Source: Methylobacterium sp. FF17 (GTDB lineage: Bacteria > Pseudomonadota > Alphaproteobacteria > Rhizobiales > Beijerinckiaceae). From it: 64,000 nucleotides of DNA. The notes below the pieces were generated by a model. It searched no databases. It was given only the letters and a program-made list of their open reading frames with translations, and was not told the DNA's origin. The position numbers were made by a program, and so were the translations under genes. Positions 1 to 7,886 of the stretch are shown piece by piece. Positions within the stretch are counted from its first letter, which is position 1. Every line of letters begins with the position of its first letter. The stretch is taken from assembly GCF_025813715.1 (NCBI RefSeq), contig NZ_CP107532.1, forward strand, positions 1,302,001-1,366,000, written 5' to 3'.

Positions 1-72
1 CGATATCTCCCGGCCCTGAATTTGTTCCCGGCGGACACCGGCACGACATTCTCAGCCGATCAGGAGACCCCC

Positions 73-1050
73 ATGGCCGATACGCAGAGCCCCGCTTCCA
101 CCCGCACGCCCGGCCACGGCCATATCTTCGGCTCGATCACCGAGACGATCGGCAACACGCCGCTGGTGCGCCTCAACCGCATCACCAAGGAGCGCGGCGT
201 CGAGGCCGAGATCCTGCTCAAGCTCGAGTTCTTCAACCCGATCGCGAGCGTGAAGGACCGCATCGGCGTCAACATGATCGACGCGCTGGAGGCCTCCGGC
301 AAGCTGAAGCCCGGTGGCACCCTGGTGGAGCCGACCTCCGGCAACACCGGCATCGCGCTGGCCTTCGTGGCGGCCTCGCGCGGCTATCGCCTCATTCTGG
401 TGATGCCCGAGACGATGTCCCTCGAGCGCCGCAAGATGCTGGCCTTCCTCGGCGCGGAGCTGGCGCTGACCCCCGGCCCCCAGGGCATGAAGGGCGCCAT
501 CGCCAAGGCGGAGGAACTCCTCAACGAGATCCCGGGCTCGATCATGCCCCAGCAGTTCTCGAACCCCGCCAACCCCGAGATCCATCGCAAGACGACGGCC
601 GAGGAGATCTGGAACGACACGCAGGGTCACCTCGACGCCTTCGTGGCCGGTGTCGGCACCGGCGGCACCATCACGGGCGTCGGCTCGGTCCTGAAGCCCC
701 GCCTGCCCGGCCTGAAGGTCGTCGCCGTGGAGCCCACCGACTCCCCGGTGATCTCCGGCGGTCAGCCCGGCCCGCACAAGATCCAGGGGATCGGCGCCGG
801 CTTCATCCCGGACAACCTCGATAAGTCGATCATCGACGAGGTCATCACGGTCTCGAACCAGGAAGCCTTTGACACCTCGCGCCTGCTCGCGCGCCTGGAA
901 GGCATTCCCGGCGGCATCTCCACCGGCGGCAACGTGGCCGCCGCCCTGAAGCTCGCCGCCCGGCCCGACTTCCGGGGCAAGCGGATCGTCACTGTCGCCT
1001 GCTCGTTCGCCGAGCGCTACATCTCCTCGGCGCTGTTCGAGGGCCTCTGA
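73..1050 (+). CDS. cysK: Cysteine synthase A (O-acetylserine thiol-lyase)
   Basis: Makes L-cysteine from O-acetylserine and sulfide in the cytoplasm; a fold-type II PLP enzyme. The 325-residue protein has the family layout: substrate/cofactor segment [10 protein letters not shown] with the PLP lysine at residue 61, the TSGNTG loop that binds the substrate carboxylate, and the glycine-rich phosphate loop [10 protein letters not shown]. Length fits CysK. A longer frame opens at a TTG at 22, but ATG 73 is preceded by an AGGAG box at 62-66 and gives a short tail before the conserved core, so it is preferred. A strong hairpin follows the stop, so the gene seems to be transcribed alone. A cystathionine beta-synthase-like paralogue is possible but less likely given the compact single domain. 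Confidence 0.95.
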   Translation: MADTQSPASTRTPGHGHIFGSITETIGNTPLVRLNRITKERGVEAEILLKLEFFNPIASVKDRIGVNMIDALEASGKLKPGGTLVEPTSGNTGIALAFVAASRGYRLILVMPETMSLERRKMLAFLGAELALTPGPQGMKGAIAKAEELLNEIPGSIMPQQFSNPANPEIHRKTTAEEIWNDTQGHLDAFVAGVGTGGTITGVGSVLKPRLPGLKVVAVEPTDSPVISGGQPGPHKIQGIGAGFIPDNLDKSIIDEVITVSNQEAFDTSRLLARLEGIPGGISTGGNVAAALKLAARPDFRGKRIVTVACSFAERYISSALFEGL

Positions 1051-1058
1051 AGCTCAAG

Positions 1059-1089
1059 GCGCGATCCGGGATACGCGCCCGGATCGCGC
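1059..1089 (+). terminator. Hairpin terminator after cysK
   Basis: Perfect 12-bp inverted repeat (1059-1070 with 1078-1089) around a 7-nt loop, nine bases after the cysK stop. The tract that follows is only weakly T-rich, so intrinsic termination is probable rather than certain. Confidence 0.6.
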
Positions 1090-1117
1090 TTCGGGACGCT
1101 CCATCCCCCTGACGAAA

Positions 1118-1147
1118 ACGGCTTCCCGGGCTGCGCCGGGACGCCGT
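1118..1147 (+). terminator. Second hairpin downstream of cysK
   Basis: Interrupted stem (1118-1122 with 1143-1147, and 1124-1129 with 1136-1141) followed by TCTCCTGTTT. It may be a backup terminator isolating cysK from the next genes. Confidence 0.35.
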
Positions 1148-1234
1148 TCTCCTGTTTGCCGAGGCCGGTGCCCCGCCCCGAAAGGCAACCCCACGGCCGG
1201 TGACGGGTTGAGCCTCCAAGATCAGGAGGACACC

Positions 1235-1576
1235 ATGACCGACGAGCCGCGCGAGCGCCCCTCGCTGAAGGATTTCGACGCCTATACCGACCGGAACGGC
1301 CAGGATCTCGGCCAGGACAACGCCCGGGACGTCGGACGGCCGGCTCAGCTTCGGAGCGACCTCAAGGGCAATCCGATGGGCGAAGCCGAGACCGCCCGGA
1401 TCGCCTCCGGCACACCCGGCTCGGATGCCACGGACGAGACCGAAGCCGAGACGCCCGACGCCAACCTGAACCGAATCCGCGATGCCGGGGCCCGAGCCGG
1501 CGCCGCCCCCGCCGGCGCGGCCGCGGAGGCGATCGAGCGGGCGACCGCGCCCAACGGCAAGGACGCGGGAGAGTAG
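1235..1576 (+). CDS. Small hydrophilic, probably disordered protein
   Basis: Unrecognised 113-residue protein, very rich in Asp, Glu, Ala, Gly and Arg, with no membrane segment, signal peptide or cysteine; it reads as intrinsically disordered. ATG 1235 is chosen because an AGGAGGA box lies at 1224-1230; a TTG at 1208 is upstream in frame but has no ribosome site. It is the first of three consecutive hydrophilic small genes, the next starting 2 nt after its stop, so they are probably one operon. Similar hydrophilic proteins in other bacteria are often stress or desiccation proteins, but nothing here proves that role. Confidence 0.7.
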   Translation: MTDEPRERPSLKDFDAYTDRNGQDLGQDNARDVGRPAQLRSDLKGNPMGEAETARIASGTPGSDATDETEAETPDANLNRIRDAGARAGAAPAGAAAEAIERATAPNGKDAGE

Positions 1577-1578
1577 CC

Positions 1579-1842
1579 ATGCCGAACGACCACATCCCCA
1601 TCGTCGGCACCCGCAAGCCCGATGCCGACGTCGGCAAGCCGGGAGCGCCCGCCGTCGCCGGCGGCAAGCAATCGCCCGAGCAATCCGCCCTCACGCAGCA
1701 GGGGTCCGGCGGGCAGACCGACGCGGCGCGTAACGCGGACTGGGAAGGGTCGCCCGAGGGGCGCAATCCGGCTCCGGTCGGCGTTTCCTCCGACGGCCAG
1801 TCCGACAGGCCCCGTTCCCCCAACACAGCCGGTAAGGAGTGA
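1579..1842 (+). CDS. Small hydrophilic Gly/Pro/Gln-rich protein
   Basis: Unrecognised 87-residue protein dominated by Gly, Pro, Ala, Asp, Ser and Gln, with no hydrophobic stretch. It starts 2 nt after the previous stop and its own stop is 4 nt before the next ATG, which is strong evidence of translational coupling. The N-terminal segment HIPIVGTRKPDADVGKPG is the only distinctive part. Function unknown; predicted disordered. Confidence 0.65.
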   Translation: MPNDHIPIVGTRKPDADVGKPGAPAVAGGKQSPEQSALTQQGSGGQTDAARNADWEGSPEGRNPAPVGVSSDGQSDRPRSPNTAGKE

Positions 1843-1846
1843 CTCC

Positions 1847-2017
1847 ATGGGAAGCGCCGACGATCAGGACCCGCAGCAGGACACACCGCAGCGCAAGCCC
1901 GCCAACGTGGCACCGGATGCGGTGAAGGACCCGAACGAGAAGACGGACGGAAAGCCCGGCCAGGGCCCGAAGGGCGGCGCCCAACCGGACGGCGAAACCG
2001 ACCCCGGCGGCTCCTGA
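1847..2017 (+). CDS. Very small hydrophilic Asp/Pro/Gln-rich protein
   Basis: A 56-residue reading frame from ATG 1847 to TGA 2015-2017, preceded by AAGGAG at 1834-1839 inside the end of the upstream gene. Composition is almost entirely Asp, Pro, Gln, Lys and Gly, with the C-terminal run KPGQGPKGGAQPDGETDPGG. Third member of the hydrophilic trio; role unknown. Its clear ribosome site and coupling argue that it is translated despite its size. Confidence 0.6.
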   Translation: MGSADDQDPQQDTPQRKPANVAPDAVKDPNEKTDGKPGQGPKGGAQPDGETDPGGS

Positions 2018-2050
2018 CGCTCCCGGTACCGTAATCCAAGACAAGAGAGT

Positions 2051-3151
2051 TCACGTCGACGAGCCGGCCTTCTCGCGTGCGAGGAGGTCGCGCTTGCGTG
2101 CCACGCTCCAGCGGTAGCCGGATAGGGAGCCGTCCGTGCGTACCACCCGGTGGCAGGGAATCGCCACCGCCAGCCTGTTGGCGGCGCAGGCCTGGGCCAC
2201 CGCACGCACGGCCATCGGCTCCCCGATGGCCCGCGCGACCTCCGCGTAGGTCACCGTGGCGCCCACCGGGATGGCGCACAGGGCCGCCCAGACCCGCTGC
2301 TGGAAGGCGGTGCCTCCGATGTCGAGGGGCAGGTCAAGACCACGGGCGGGCGCCTCCACGAAGCCGACCACCTCGGCGACCCAGCGCTCGAATTCGATGT
2401 CGCCGGCCGAGAGGGCCGCGCGTGGGAAGCGATCCTGAAGGTCCCGCACCAGGACGTCGGGATCGTCGCCGAGCAGGATCGCACAGAGCCCCGCCTCGGT
2501 CGCCGCCACGAGGATGGCGCCGAGGGTGCATTCGCCGACCGCGAAGCGGATCGCCGCGCCGAGGCCGCCCTTGCGATAGGCCGTCGGCGACATTCCGAGC
2601 CGCCCCGGTGCCGTGGCGTAGAACCGGCTCGCCGTGCCGTAGCCCGTCTCGTAGACCGCCTCGGTGACGGAACCCGCCTGCTGAAGGCGGGCGGCAAGGC
2701 GCGCAGCGCGCCGGGCCGCCGCGTAGGCCCTCGGCGTGACGCCGGTGGTCGCCCGGAACACGCGATGGAAGTGGAACGGGCTCATGCCCACGGCGTGCGC
2801 GAGGGTTTTCAGGTCCGGCGCCTCCTCGGCCGCGTCGATGCGCCGGCAGGCCTCGGCCACGGCACCCGCCCGTCGCTCGGCCAGGGCCGGTGCGTTCGGC
2901 CGGCAGCGCTTGCAGGCCCGGAAGCCCGCGGCCTCTGCCTCCGCGCAGGTGGCATGGAAGGTGACGTTCTCCGGCTTAGCAGCCCTCGCGGCGCAACTCG
3001 GGCGGCAATACACCCCAGTGGTGCGGACCGCGTAGACGAACCGGCCGTCGGCGCGCGCATCGCGGGTGGCGAGGGCCGCCCACCGAGCCGCCTCGTCCCA
3101 CGCCGACGGACCCGGCCCGTGCCGGCCGCTCTCGGCTTCGCCAAAGTCCAT
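2051..3151 (-). CDS. ada: Ada: methylphosphotriester/O6-methylguanine-DNA methyltransferase and regulator
   Basis: Repairs alkylated DNA by moving methyl groups to its own cysteines and, once methylated, activates the adaptive response. Three domains in 366 residues: zinc-binding Ada domain with Cys49, Cys53, Cys80 and Cys83 (motif TTGVYCRPSC, then FRACKRC); an AraC-type helix-turn-helix at roughly 95-190; and a C-terminal methyltransferase with active-site motif IPCHRVV (Cys333). ATG 3151 is preceded by GGAGGAG; the frame is open about 50 codons further upstream but that part lacks family character. It stands alone; a partner such as alkB or alkA is not next to it. Confidence 0.95.
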   Translation of the reverse strand: MDFGEAESGRHGPGPSAWDEAARWAALATRDARADGRFVYAVRTTGVYCRPSCAARAAKPENVTFHATCAEAEAAGFRACKRCRPNAPALAERRAGAVAEACRRIDAAEEAPDLKTLAHAVGMSPFHFHRVFRATTGVTPRAYAAARRAARLAARLQQAGSVTEAVYETGYGTASRFYATAPGRLGMSPTAYRKGGLGAAIRFAVGECTLGAILVAATEAGLCAILLGDDPDVLVRDLQDRFPRAALSAGDIEFERWVAEVVGFVEAPARGLDLPLDIGGTAFQQRVWAALCAIPVGATVTYAEVARAIGEPMAVRAVAQACAANRLAVAIPCHRVVRTDGSLSGYRWSVARKRDLLAREKAGSST

Positions 3152-3579
3152 GATGGACACTCCTCCGGCCGCGGGGACACCGACCGGGCCGCTCACCCGG
3201 GATCGCTCCGAACCCTTGCACCCGTCCGACCGGGGATGCATCCCGTGGCTTGCTCTGGAATCCGTGCAACGTGTCGACCGTCGGGCCCCTGCCAATCCTG
3301 CCATGAAGGCAGTAGCCGGGCGTCGGATTTCTCGTCTTCCCCTTTCGGCACCACGTCCGCCGAGTTCACCACCAGGACGCGTTCGCGCCGCCCATCGGTG
3401 ATTTCGAAGGCGCGATCGAACCGATTGCAGAGCCTGACGTACCGGGTGCGCCGGAATATGCCCTCCGCCACGTCGAGCGCATGCGCCGAACCGAGGCCGG
3501 CGAAGTCGTCCCTCTCCGCGCCCTGCGCCAATCCTCGCGGTCCGCGTCGATCCCGAGCGCTAAAGAGAGCCGTGCCACA
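3152..3579. other. 428-bp gap between ada and the Crp-like gene
   Basis: No convincing gene. A 112-codon minus-strand frame (3193-3531) contains the plausible stretch RAFEITDGRRERVLVVNS and may be continued from another frame by sequence near 3540-3587, which would fit a decayed small gene, but I cannot name a family. The ada promoter must lie in the part nearest 3151. Confidence 0.4.
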
Positions 3580-4299
3580 TCAGGCACCCTCGATCAGGCG
3601 AGCGTATTCGGCCTCCGCGATGCCGTAGCTGCCGTCAGCGACTTCCAGCAGGCTCTTCCGGTTCACGATCGTGATCCGACCGCGCCGGGCCTTGATCAGC
3701 AGGTTTCCCTCCAGCATCTGCACGGCGAGGGTGGCTCCGGAGCGCTGAACGCCGAGCATCAGGGCGAGGAATTCATGCGTGATGGCGATCTCGTCGCCGT
3801 CGACGCGGTCGTGGCACATCAGCAGCCAGCGCGCGAGGCGAACCTCCATGTTGTAGGTCGCGTTGCTGTGAACGGATCGTCCGAGATGGATGATCTGCAC
3901 CTGGATGAAGCGCAGCAGCAGGCGCCGCAACGTGGCGCTCTGGCCCACGGCGGCGTTCAGGGCCACGGCCGTGATCGCAAACATCTGCCCGGCATTCTGC
4001 ACGAAGGCGTGATTGGGTGTGCGATCCGTGCCGAGCAGGACCGGTGTGGCGCCGACGAGCCCCTCGCGGCCGATGATGCCGATCTCGACGCGGTTCCCGC
4101 CGGAGCCGTAGGTGATGATGGACGCAAAGCCGGATTCCGGAAAGTAGAGTTGCGTGATCGGCTCATTGGGCACCACCAGGGTCTGGCGAAACTCCATATC
4201 GACCAGTTCGAGGTGCGGGCTGAGAAGCGCGAAATCGCTGGCCGACAAGGCACGCAGGAGCCTGTTGCGGACGTCCGACTGTCGAGGATGGAAGGTCAC
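3580..4299 (-). CDS. Crp/Fnr-family transcriptional regulator
   Basis: A 239-residue regulator: N-terminal cyclic-nucleotide-binding-type beta-roll (LYFPESGFASIITYG, then VEIGIIGREGLVGATPVLLG), a dimer helix, and a C-terminal winged helix with DNA-recognition segment EFLALMLGVQRSGATLAVQML. No cysteine cluster for an Fnr-type iron-sulfur centre is seen, and the ligand is unknown. The frame is open to 4407 without an ATG; GTG 4299 is chosen because GGGAG lies about 8 nt upstream and it gives the usual family length. Such short Crp-like proteins are numerous in Methylobacterium and often act in stress or motility control, but the target here cannot be told. Confidence 0.85.
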   Translation of the reverse strand: MTFHPRQSDVRNRLLRALSASDFALLSPHLELVDMEFRQTLVVPNEPITQLYFPESGFASIITYGSGGNRVEIGIIGREGLVGATPVLLGTDRTPNHAFVQNAGQMFAITAVALNAAVGQSATLRRLLLRFIQVQIIHLGRSVHSNATYNMEVRLARWLLMCHDRVDGDEIAITHEFLALMLGVQRSGATLAVQMLEGNLLIKARRGRITIVNRKSLLEVADGSYGIAEAEYARLIEGA

Positions 4300-4753
4300 G
4301 ATGCACGCTCCCAGCACTGGCGAGAGCGTGGGCCGTCGCTCAAGCGCTCGAGGGCAATGAATCAACGAATCGAATACGGAATGTATGAAAGATAAACGTT
4401 CACGCAAGACACACGAAACACGCAGATCTCGGCCCCGTCGCTTACAGCACTCGACATTCGATTACGGCTGTGAACGCTCCTGTCGACGGACCATAACTCG
4501 CCCTCGCGAATAGCTTATGTAAGTCTGCTCGCGGTACGGGCCGCACGTGAGGGGCGATACGCGGCTCGGTCCGACGACATATCGACGAGGGGCGTGTAGG
4601 CCACGATGACGGGCGACGTGCGCTGATCAAGCCCTTGCGCGCGAGCCTCGTGCGCGCGAGCCTCGGCCTTCGCGGCACGGCAACGCCCCGCGCGCACAGC
4701 CGTCGCGATCATCGTCAAAATCGTATTGGGAGATGAAGTCTTGCCGGGAGGAA
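4300..4753. other. Gap between the Crp-like gene and tRNA-Val
   Basis: About 450 bp with no supported protein gene. The first part is relatively AT-rich (around 4350-4540) and probably carries the promoter of the regulator; no other signal was recognised. Confidence 0.4.
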
Positions 4754-4828
4754 TGGTGGACGGTGCAGGGATCGAACCTGCGACCTTTCCCGTGTGAAGG
4801 GAACGCACTACCGCTGTGCTAACCGTCC
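4754..4828 (-). tRNA. tRNA-Val (anticodon CAC)
   Basis: Complete cloverleaf of 75 nt including an encoded 3' CCA. Read on the minus strand: acceptor stem GGACGGT pairing with ACCGTCC, D arm GCAC/GTGC, anticodon stem TTCCC/GGGAA around loop TTCACAC, so the anticodon is CAC (reads GUG), 5-nt variable loop, and T arm GCAGG-TTCGATC-CCTGC. The discriminator base is A. Confidence 0.97.
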
Positions 4829-4860
4829 TGACCCGTCTTCCGCCGGCCCGGTGGGCTTCC

Positions 4861-4907
4861 GCTCCGCCGGACATCCGCGTGTGCGGCGAATGACTGTCCG
4901 GCGGAGC
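4861..4907. repeat. Perfect 13-bp inverted repeat beside tRNA-Val
   Basis: GCTCCGCCGGACA at 4861-4873 pairs exactly with 4895-4907; the 21-nt interval holds a further CCGC/GCGG mini-stem. It lies between the end of the iron permease gene and the 5' end of tRNA-Val, both on the minus strand. It is best explained as a terminator for the transporter operon, although no T tract follows. Confidence 0.5.
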
Positions 4908-4936
4908 AGCGCCGCCGGGACGAGGGCCTTCTAGGG

Positions 4937-6637
4937 CTATGGGCGCGGCTCAGTCAAGCGTCGATCTGCATGGTCCGCGCGGGGCGTCCCGAGCCGCAGG
5001 AGGACCACCACCGGCACGAGGCCGACGGCGACGATGAGAAGGGCGGCCACGGTGCCGTCCTCGTAGGTGCCGCGCGCGGCCTCGCCGTAGAGGTGGGTCG
5101 CGAGGGTCTCCACATTGAGGGGACGCAGCAGGAGGGTGGCGGGCAATTCCTTGACGCAATCGACGAAGACGAGGAGCGCGCCGCTGACCACGGCCGGCCA
5201 GGCCAGGGGAAGCTGGACCCGGGCCAGGGTGGCGCCGGGGCCCCGCCCGAGCATCCGCCCCGCGTCGGGCAGACTGCGGGGCACCCGGCCGAGGCCGGCC
5301 TCGCAGGTGCCGATGCTGACGGCGAGGAAGCGCACGAGATAGGCCGTGACCAGGGCTCCGCCGGTGCCGAGGCCGATCAGGGCCGGCGCGACCCCGAAGA
5401 GTTGCATCGTGCCCGCCGCCAGGGTGGCATCGGCCAAGGCCAGGGGGCCGAGGAGGCCGATGGCGAGGATCGCGCCCGGCAGGGCGTAGCCGAGGCTCGC
5501 CACCCGGATCAGCGCCCGCCCGAACCGGCGCGAGAGCAGGCCCGGCCCGGCCGCGACGACGAAGCCGAGCGCCGCCGCGATCACCGTCGCGACGCCCGCG
5601 TAGAGCAGGGTGTGACCGATCTCGGCCAGGATCGTCTCGGGAAGGCCACTGCGCATCACCCGCCGCAACGCGGAGTGGACGAGGTAGCTCGCCGGGATCG
5701 CGAAGCCGATCGCCACCGGCATCAGCCCGAGGCCGAGCGCGCCCCAGGCGCGAAAACCCGTCAGCCGCCGCCGGGCAAGCCTGCGTGGACGCTGGGCGGT
5801 GCCGGCAAAGCCCCGTCCGGCCCGCGCCCAGCGCTCGACGGCCACGAGGGCCACCACGGCCACCAGCATGACGAGGGCGATCTGCGCCGCGCCCGCGAGG
5901 TCCGAACGGTTGACCCAGGTGGCGTAGACCTGGACCGTGAGGGTGCGGACGCCGAGGAACTCCGCCGCCCCGATGTCGTTCAGGGCCTCCATCAGGGCCA
6001 GGCTCGCCCCCAGCGCGATGGCGGGGCGCGCCATCGGCAGGGCGATGCGGAAGAAGGTGGCGGAGGGTGAGCGCCCGAGCATCCGCGCCGCCTCGATGAG
6101 GTTGGCGGCCTGCATCAGGAAGAGTGCCCGGGTCGGAAGGTAGACGTAAGGGTAGAGCACGAAGCCGAGCAGCAGGATGCAGCCGGGCAGCGAGCGTAGC
6201 TCCGGCAGCACGAGGTCGCGCGGGCGGGCATAGCCCAGCATGTCGCGCAGGGTCGTCTGCACCGGGCCGATCGGGTGCATGAGGTCGAGATAGGCGAAGG
6301 CGATGATGTAGGTCGGCACCGCCATGGGCAGCAGCAGCCCCGCCTCCAGAAGCCGTCGGCCGGGAAACTCGTAAGCCGCCACGAGCCAGGCCGAGCCGGC
6401 CCCGAGTACGATCACCAGGGCGCCGACGCCCGCGAGCAGCAGGCCCGTATCCCACAGTGCCTGCGGCAGCACGTGGGCGACGAGATGGGGCCAGAGCGCC
6501 CCGCTTCCCTCGCCCGCCGCCACCACGAGGGCGACGACGGGGCTCAGCACGAGGGCGCAGAGTGCCAGGGCGGCGGCGCTCCAGGCCAGGGCACGTGGCC
6601 GGACCGTGGGCGAGAGGGCGGACGCGGCCCCGGTCAT
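4937..6637 (-). CDS. fbpB: Ferric-iron ABC transporter, fused permease
   Basis: Inner-membrane channel of a periplasmic-binding-protein ABC importer. The 566 residues contain two homologous permease halves, each about six membrane helices, with cytoplasmic ATPase-contact loops of the EAA type near residue 190 (IEAARMLGRSPSATFFRIAL) and near 475 (DAGRMLGRGPGATLARVQLP). This double-permease form is characteristic of the FbpB/AfuB/ThiP family. The binding protein starts the same operon just upstream (87 nt gap) and is of ferric-iron type, so iron rather than thiamine is the likely substrate. Confidence 0.9.
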   Translation of the reverse strand: MTGAASALSPTVRPRALAWSAAALALCALVLSPVVALVVAAGEGSGALWPHLVAHVLPQALWDTGLLLAGVGALVIVLGAGSAWLVAAYEFPGRRLLEAGLLLPMAVPTYIIAFAYLDLMHPIGPVQTTLRDMLGYARPRDLVLPELRSLPGCILLLGFVLYPYVYLPTRALFLMQAANLIEAARMLGRSPSATFFRIALPMARPAIALGASLALMEALNDIGAAEFLGVRTLTVQVYATWVNRSDLAGAAQIALVMLVAVVALVAVERWARAGRGFAGTAQRPRRLARRRLTGFRAWGALGLGLMPVAIGFAIPASYLVHSALRRVMRSGLPETILAEIGHTLLYAGVATVIAAALGFVVAAGPGLLSRRFGRALIRVASLGYALPGAILAIGLLGPLALADATLAAGTMQLFGVAPALIGLGTGGALVTAYLVRFLAVSIGTCEAGLGRVPRSLPDAGRMLGRGPGATLARVQLPLAWPAVVSGALLVFVDCVKELPATLLLRPLNVETLATHLYGEAARGTYEDGTVAALLIVAVGLVPVVVLLRLGTPRADHADRRLTEPRP

Positions 6638-6724
6638 GCTGATCTCAAAACCGTTTCCGGATGAACAGGCTGAAGGGAGCAGGCCCCACCGTCCCCTCCC
6701 CGCTCGGAGGAGGAGAGACGGCGC

Positions 6725-7750
6725 TCAATTGTCGAAGCCGACCTTGTCCACGAGGAGGCTCGCCGCCTTGCGGTTGCGGGCGATCTCCACAAGCGGCACG
6801 GCATCGATGGTCAGGGGGCCGAGGGCCGAGGTGAGCAGGGGGTCGATCGGGGCGCCGGCCTTCACCGGATACTCGTAATCGGCCTTGGCATAGAGCCCCT
6901 GCGCCTCGTCGGAAACGAGGTATTCGAGAAGCTTGACGGCTTCCTCGCGGTTCGGCGCCGTCTTCGACACCACCGCGCCCGAGATGTTCACGTGGGTGCC
7001 GCCGCCCGCGAAGGTCGGCATCACCACCTTGATGCCGTCGCCCCATTTCTGCTGCTCGGGGCCGCCCCGGCCGGAGCGCATCAGGCCGACATAGTAGGAA
7101 TTGCCGATCCCGATCTGGCAGGTATCGGCCAGGATGTCGCGGGCCACGTCCCGGTCGCCGCCGGCGGGCTTGCGCGCGAGGTTGGCCTTGACCGCGCGCA
7201 GCCACGCCTCCGTCTTCTCGGGACCGTGCTTGACGAGGTGATGCGCGATCAGCGCCGTGTTGTAGGGATGCTGACCCGAGCGCAGGCAGAGACCGCCCGT
7301 CCACTTCGGATCGGCGAGCCCCTCGTAGGTGATGGCCTTGAGGTCCGACAGGTCCTTGTCCGCGTAGAGCACGCGGGCCCGCATGGAGAGGGCGAACCAG
7401 CGCCCGTCCGCGTCCCGCAGCGTCGCGGGCACGGCCGCCTCGAGGACGCTCGAGCGCACGGGCTGGGCGAGGTCGCGGTCCACGAGGTCGATGAGGTTGC
7501 CGACATCCACCGTCATCAGCACGTCGGCCTTGGCGCGGGCGCCCTCGGCGGCCACGCGCTCGGCCAGCCCCTTCTCCACGAAGACCGTGTTGACCGTGAC
7601 GCCGCTCTTGGCGGTGTAGGCGTCGAGGAGGGGCCGGATGAGGCCGGGCTCGCGGGTGGTGTAGAGGTTCACCTCCGCCGCCGAGGCCGGGCCGATCAGG
7701 GCCGCCAGCACGATGCCCGCGAAGCCGGTTGCCTTCATCCCACCCACCAT
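6725..7750 (-). CDS. fbpA: Ferric-iron ABC transporter, periplasmic binding protein
   Basis: Captures Fe(III) in the periplasm for the permease encoded downstream. From ATG 7750 the protein has 341 residues, beginning with a Sec signal peptide (KATGFAGIVLAALIGPASAA) and the mature start AEVNLYTTREPGLIRPLL typical of FbpA/IdiA proteins. The tyrosine-rich C-lobe stretch GIGNSYYVGLMRSG matches the iron-ligating segment of the family. ATG 7750 has GGAGGGG about 8 nt upstream; a TTG three codons earlier and an internal ATG at 7738 are alternatives. A promoter-like element lies just upstream, so it can be expressed separately from the ATPase gene. Confidence 0.92.
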   Translation of the reverse strand: MVGGMKATGFAGIVLAALIGPASAAEVNLYTTREPGLIRPLLDAYTAKSGVTVNTVFVEKGLAERVAAEGARAKADVLMTVDVGNLIDLVDRDLAQPVRSSVLEAAVPATLRDADGRWFALSMRARVLYADKDLSDLKAITYEGLADPKWTGGLCLRSGQHPYNTALIAHHLVKHGPEKTEAWLRAVKANLARKPAGGDRDVARDILADTCQIGIGNSYYVGLMRSGRGGPEQQKWGDGIKVVMPTFAGGGTHVNISGAVVSKTAPNREEAVKLLEYLVSDEAQGLYAKADYEYPVKAGAPIDPLLTSALGPLTIDAVPLVEIARNRKAASLLVDKVGFDN

Positions 7751-7833
7751 GACCAACACCCCTCCTGAAGCTCGTGGCGGGTGTTCAGAAGCATCGGCGG
7801 AGAAAAAGCAAGCAGGATGTCTTTGATTTAAAA

Positions 7834-7862
7834 CAGTTAAAAACTACAGTTTCGCAGGTCAA
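7834..7862 (-). promoter_or_regulatory. Predicted sigma-70-type promoter for the iron-binding protein gene
   Basis: On the minus strand, TTGACC (7862-7857) and TAACTG (7839-7834) are separated by exactly 17 nt in an AT-rich island (about 7800-7915) that contrasts with the GC-rich surroundings. The predicted start lies about 75 nt before ATG 7750. No clear Fur, RirA or Irr site was recognised, though an AT-rich operator could overlap the -10 region. Confidence 0.5.
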
Positions 7863-7886
7863 TGCGTCGCGATCAAGTCTTGTGTT

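Noticed and set aside
3193..3531. 112-codon frame between ada and the Crp-like gene as a gene
   Set aside because: No ribosome site or recognisable family, and its continuation seems split over two frames; kept only as a note on the gap.
4515..4874. 119-codon minus-strand frame
   Set aside because: It contains the whole tRNA-Val gene, so it is not a protein gene.
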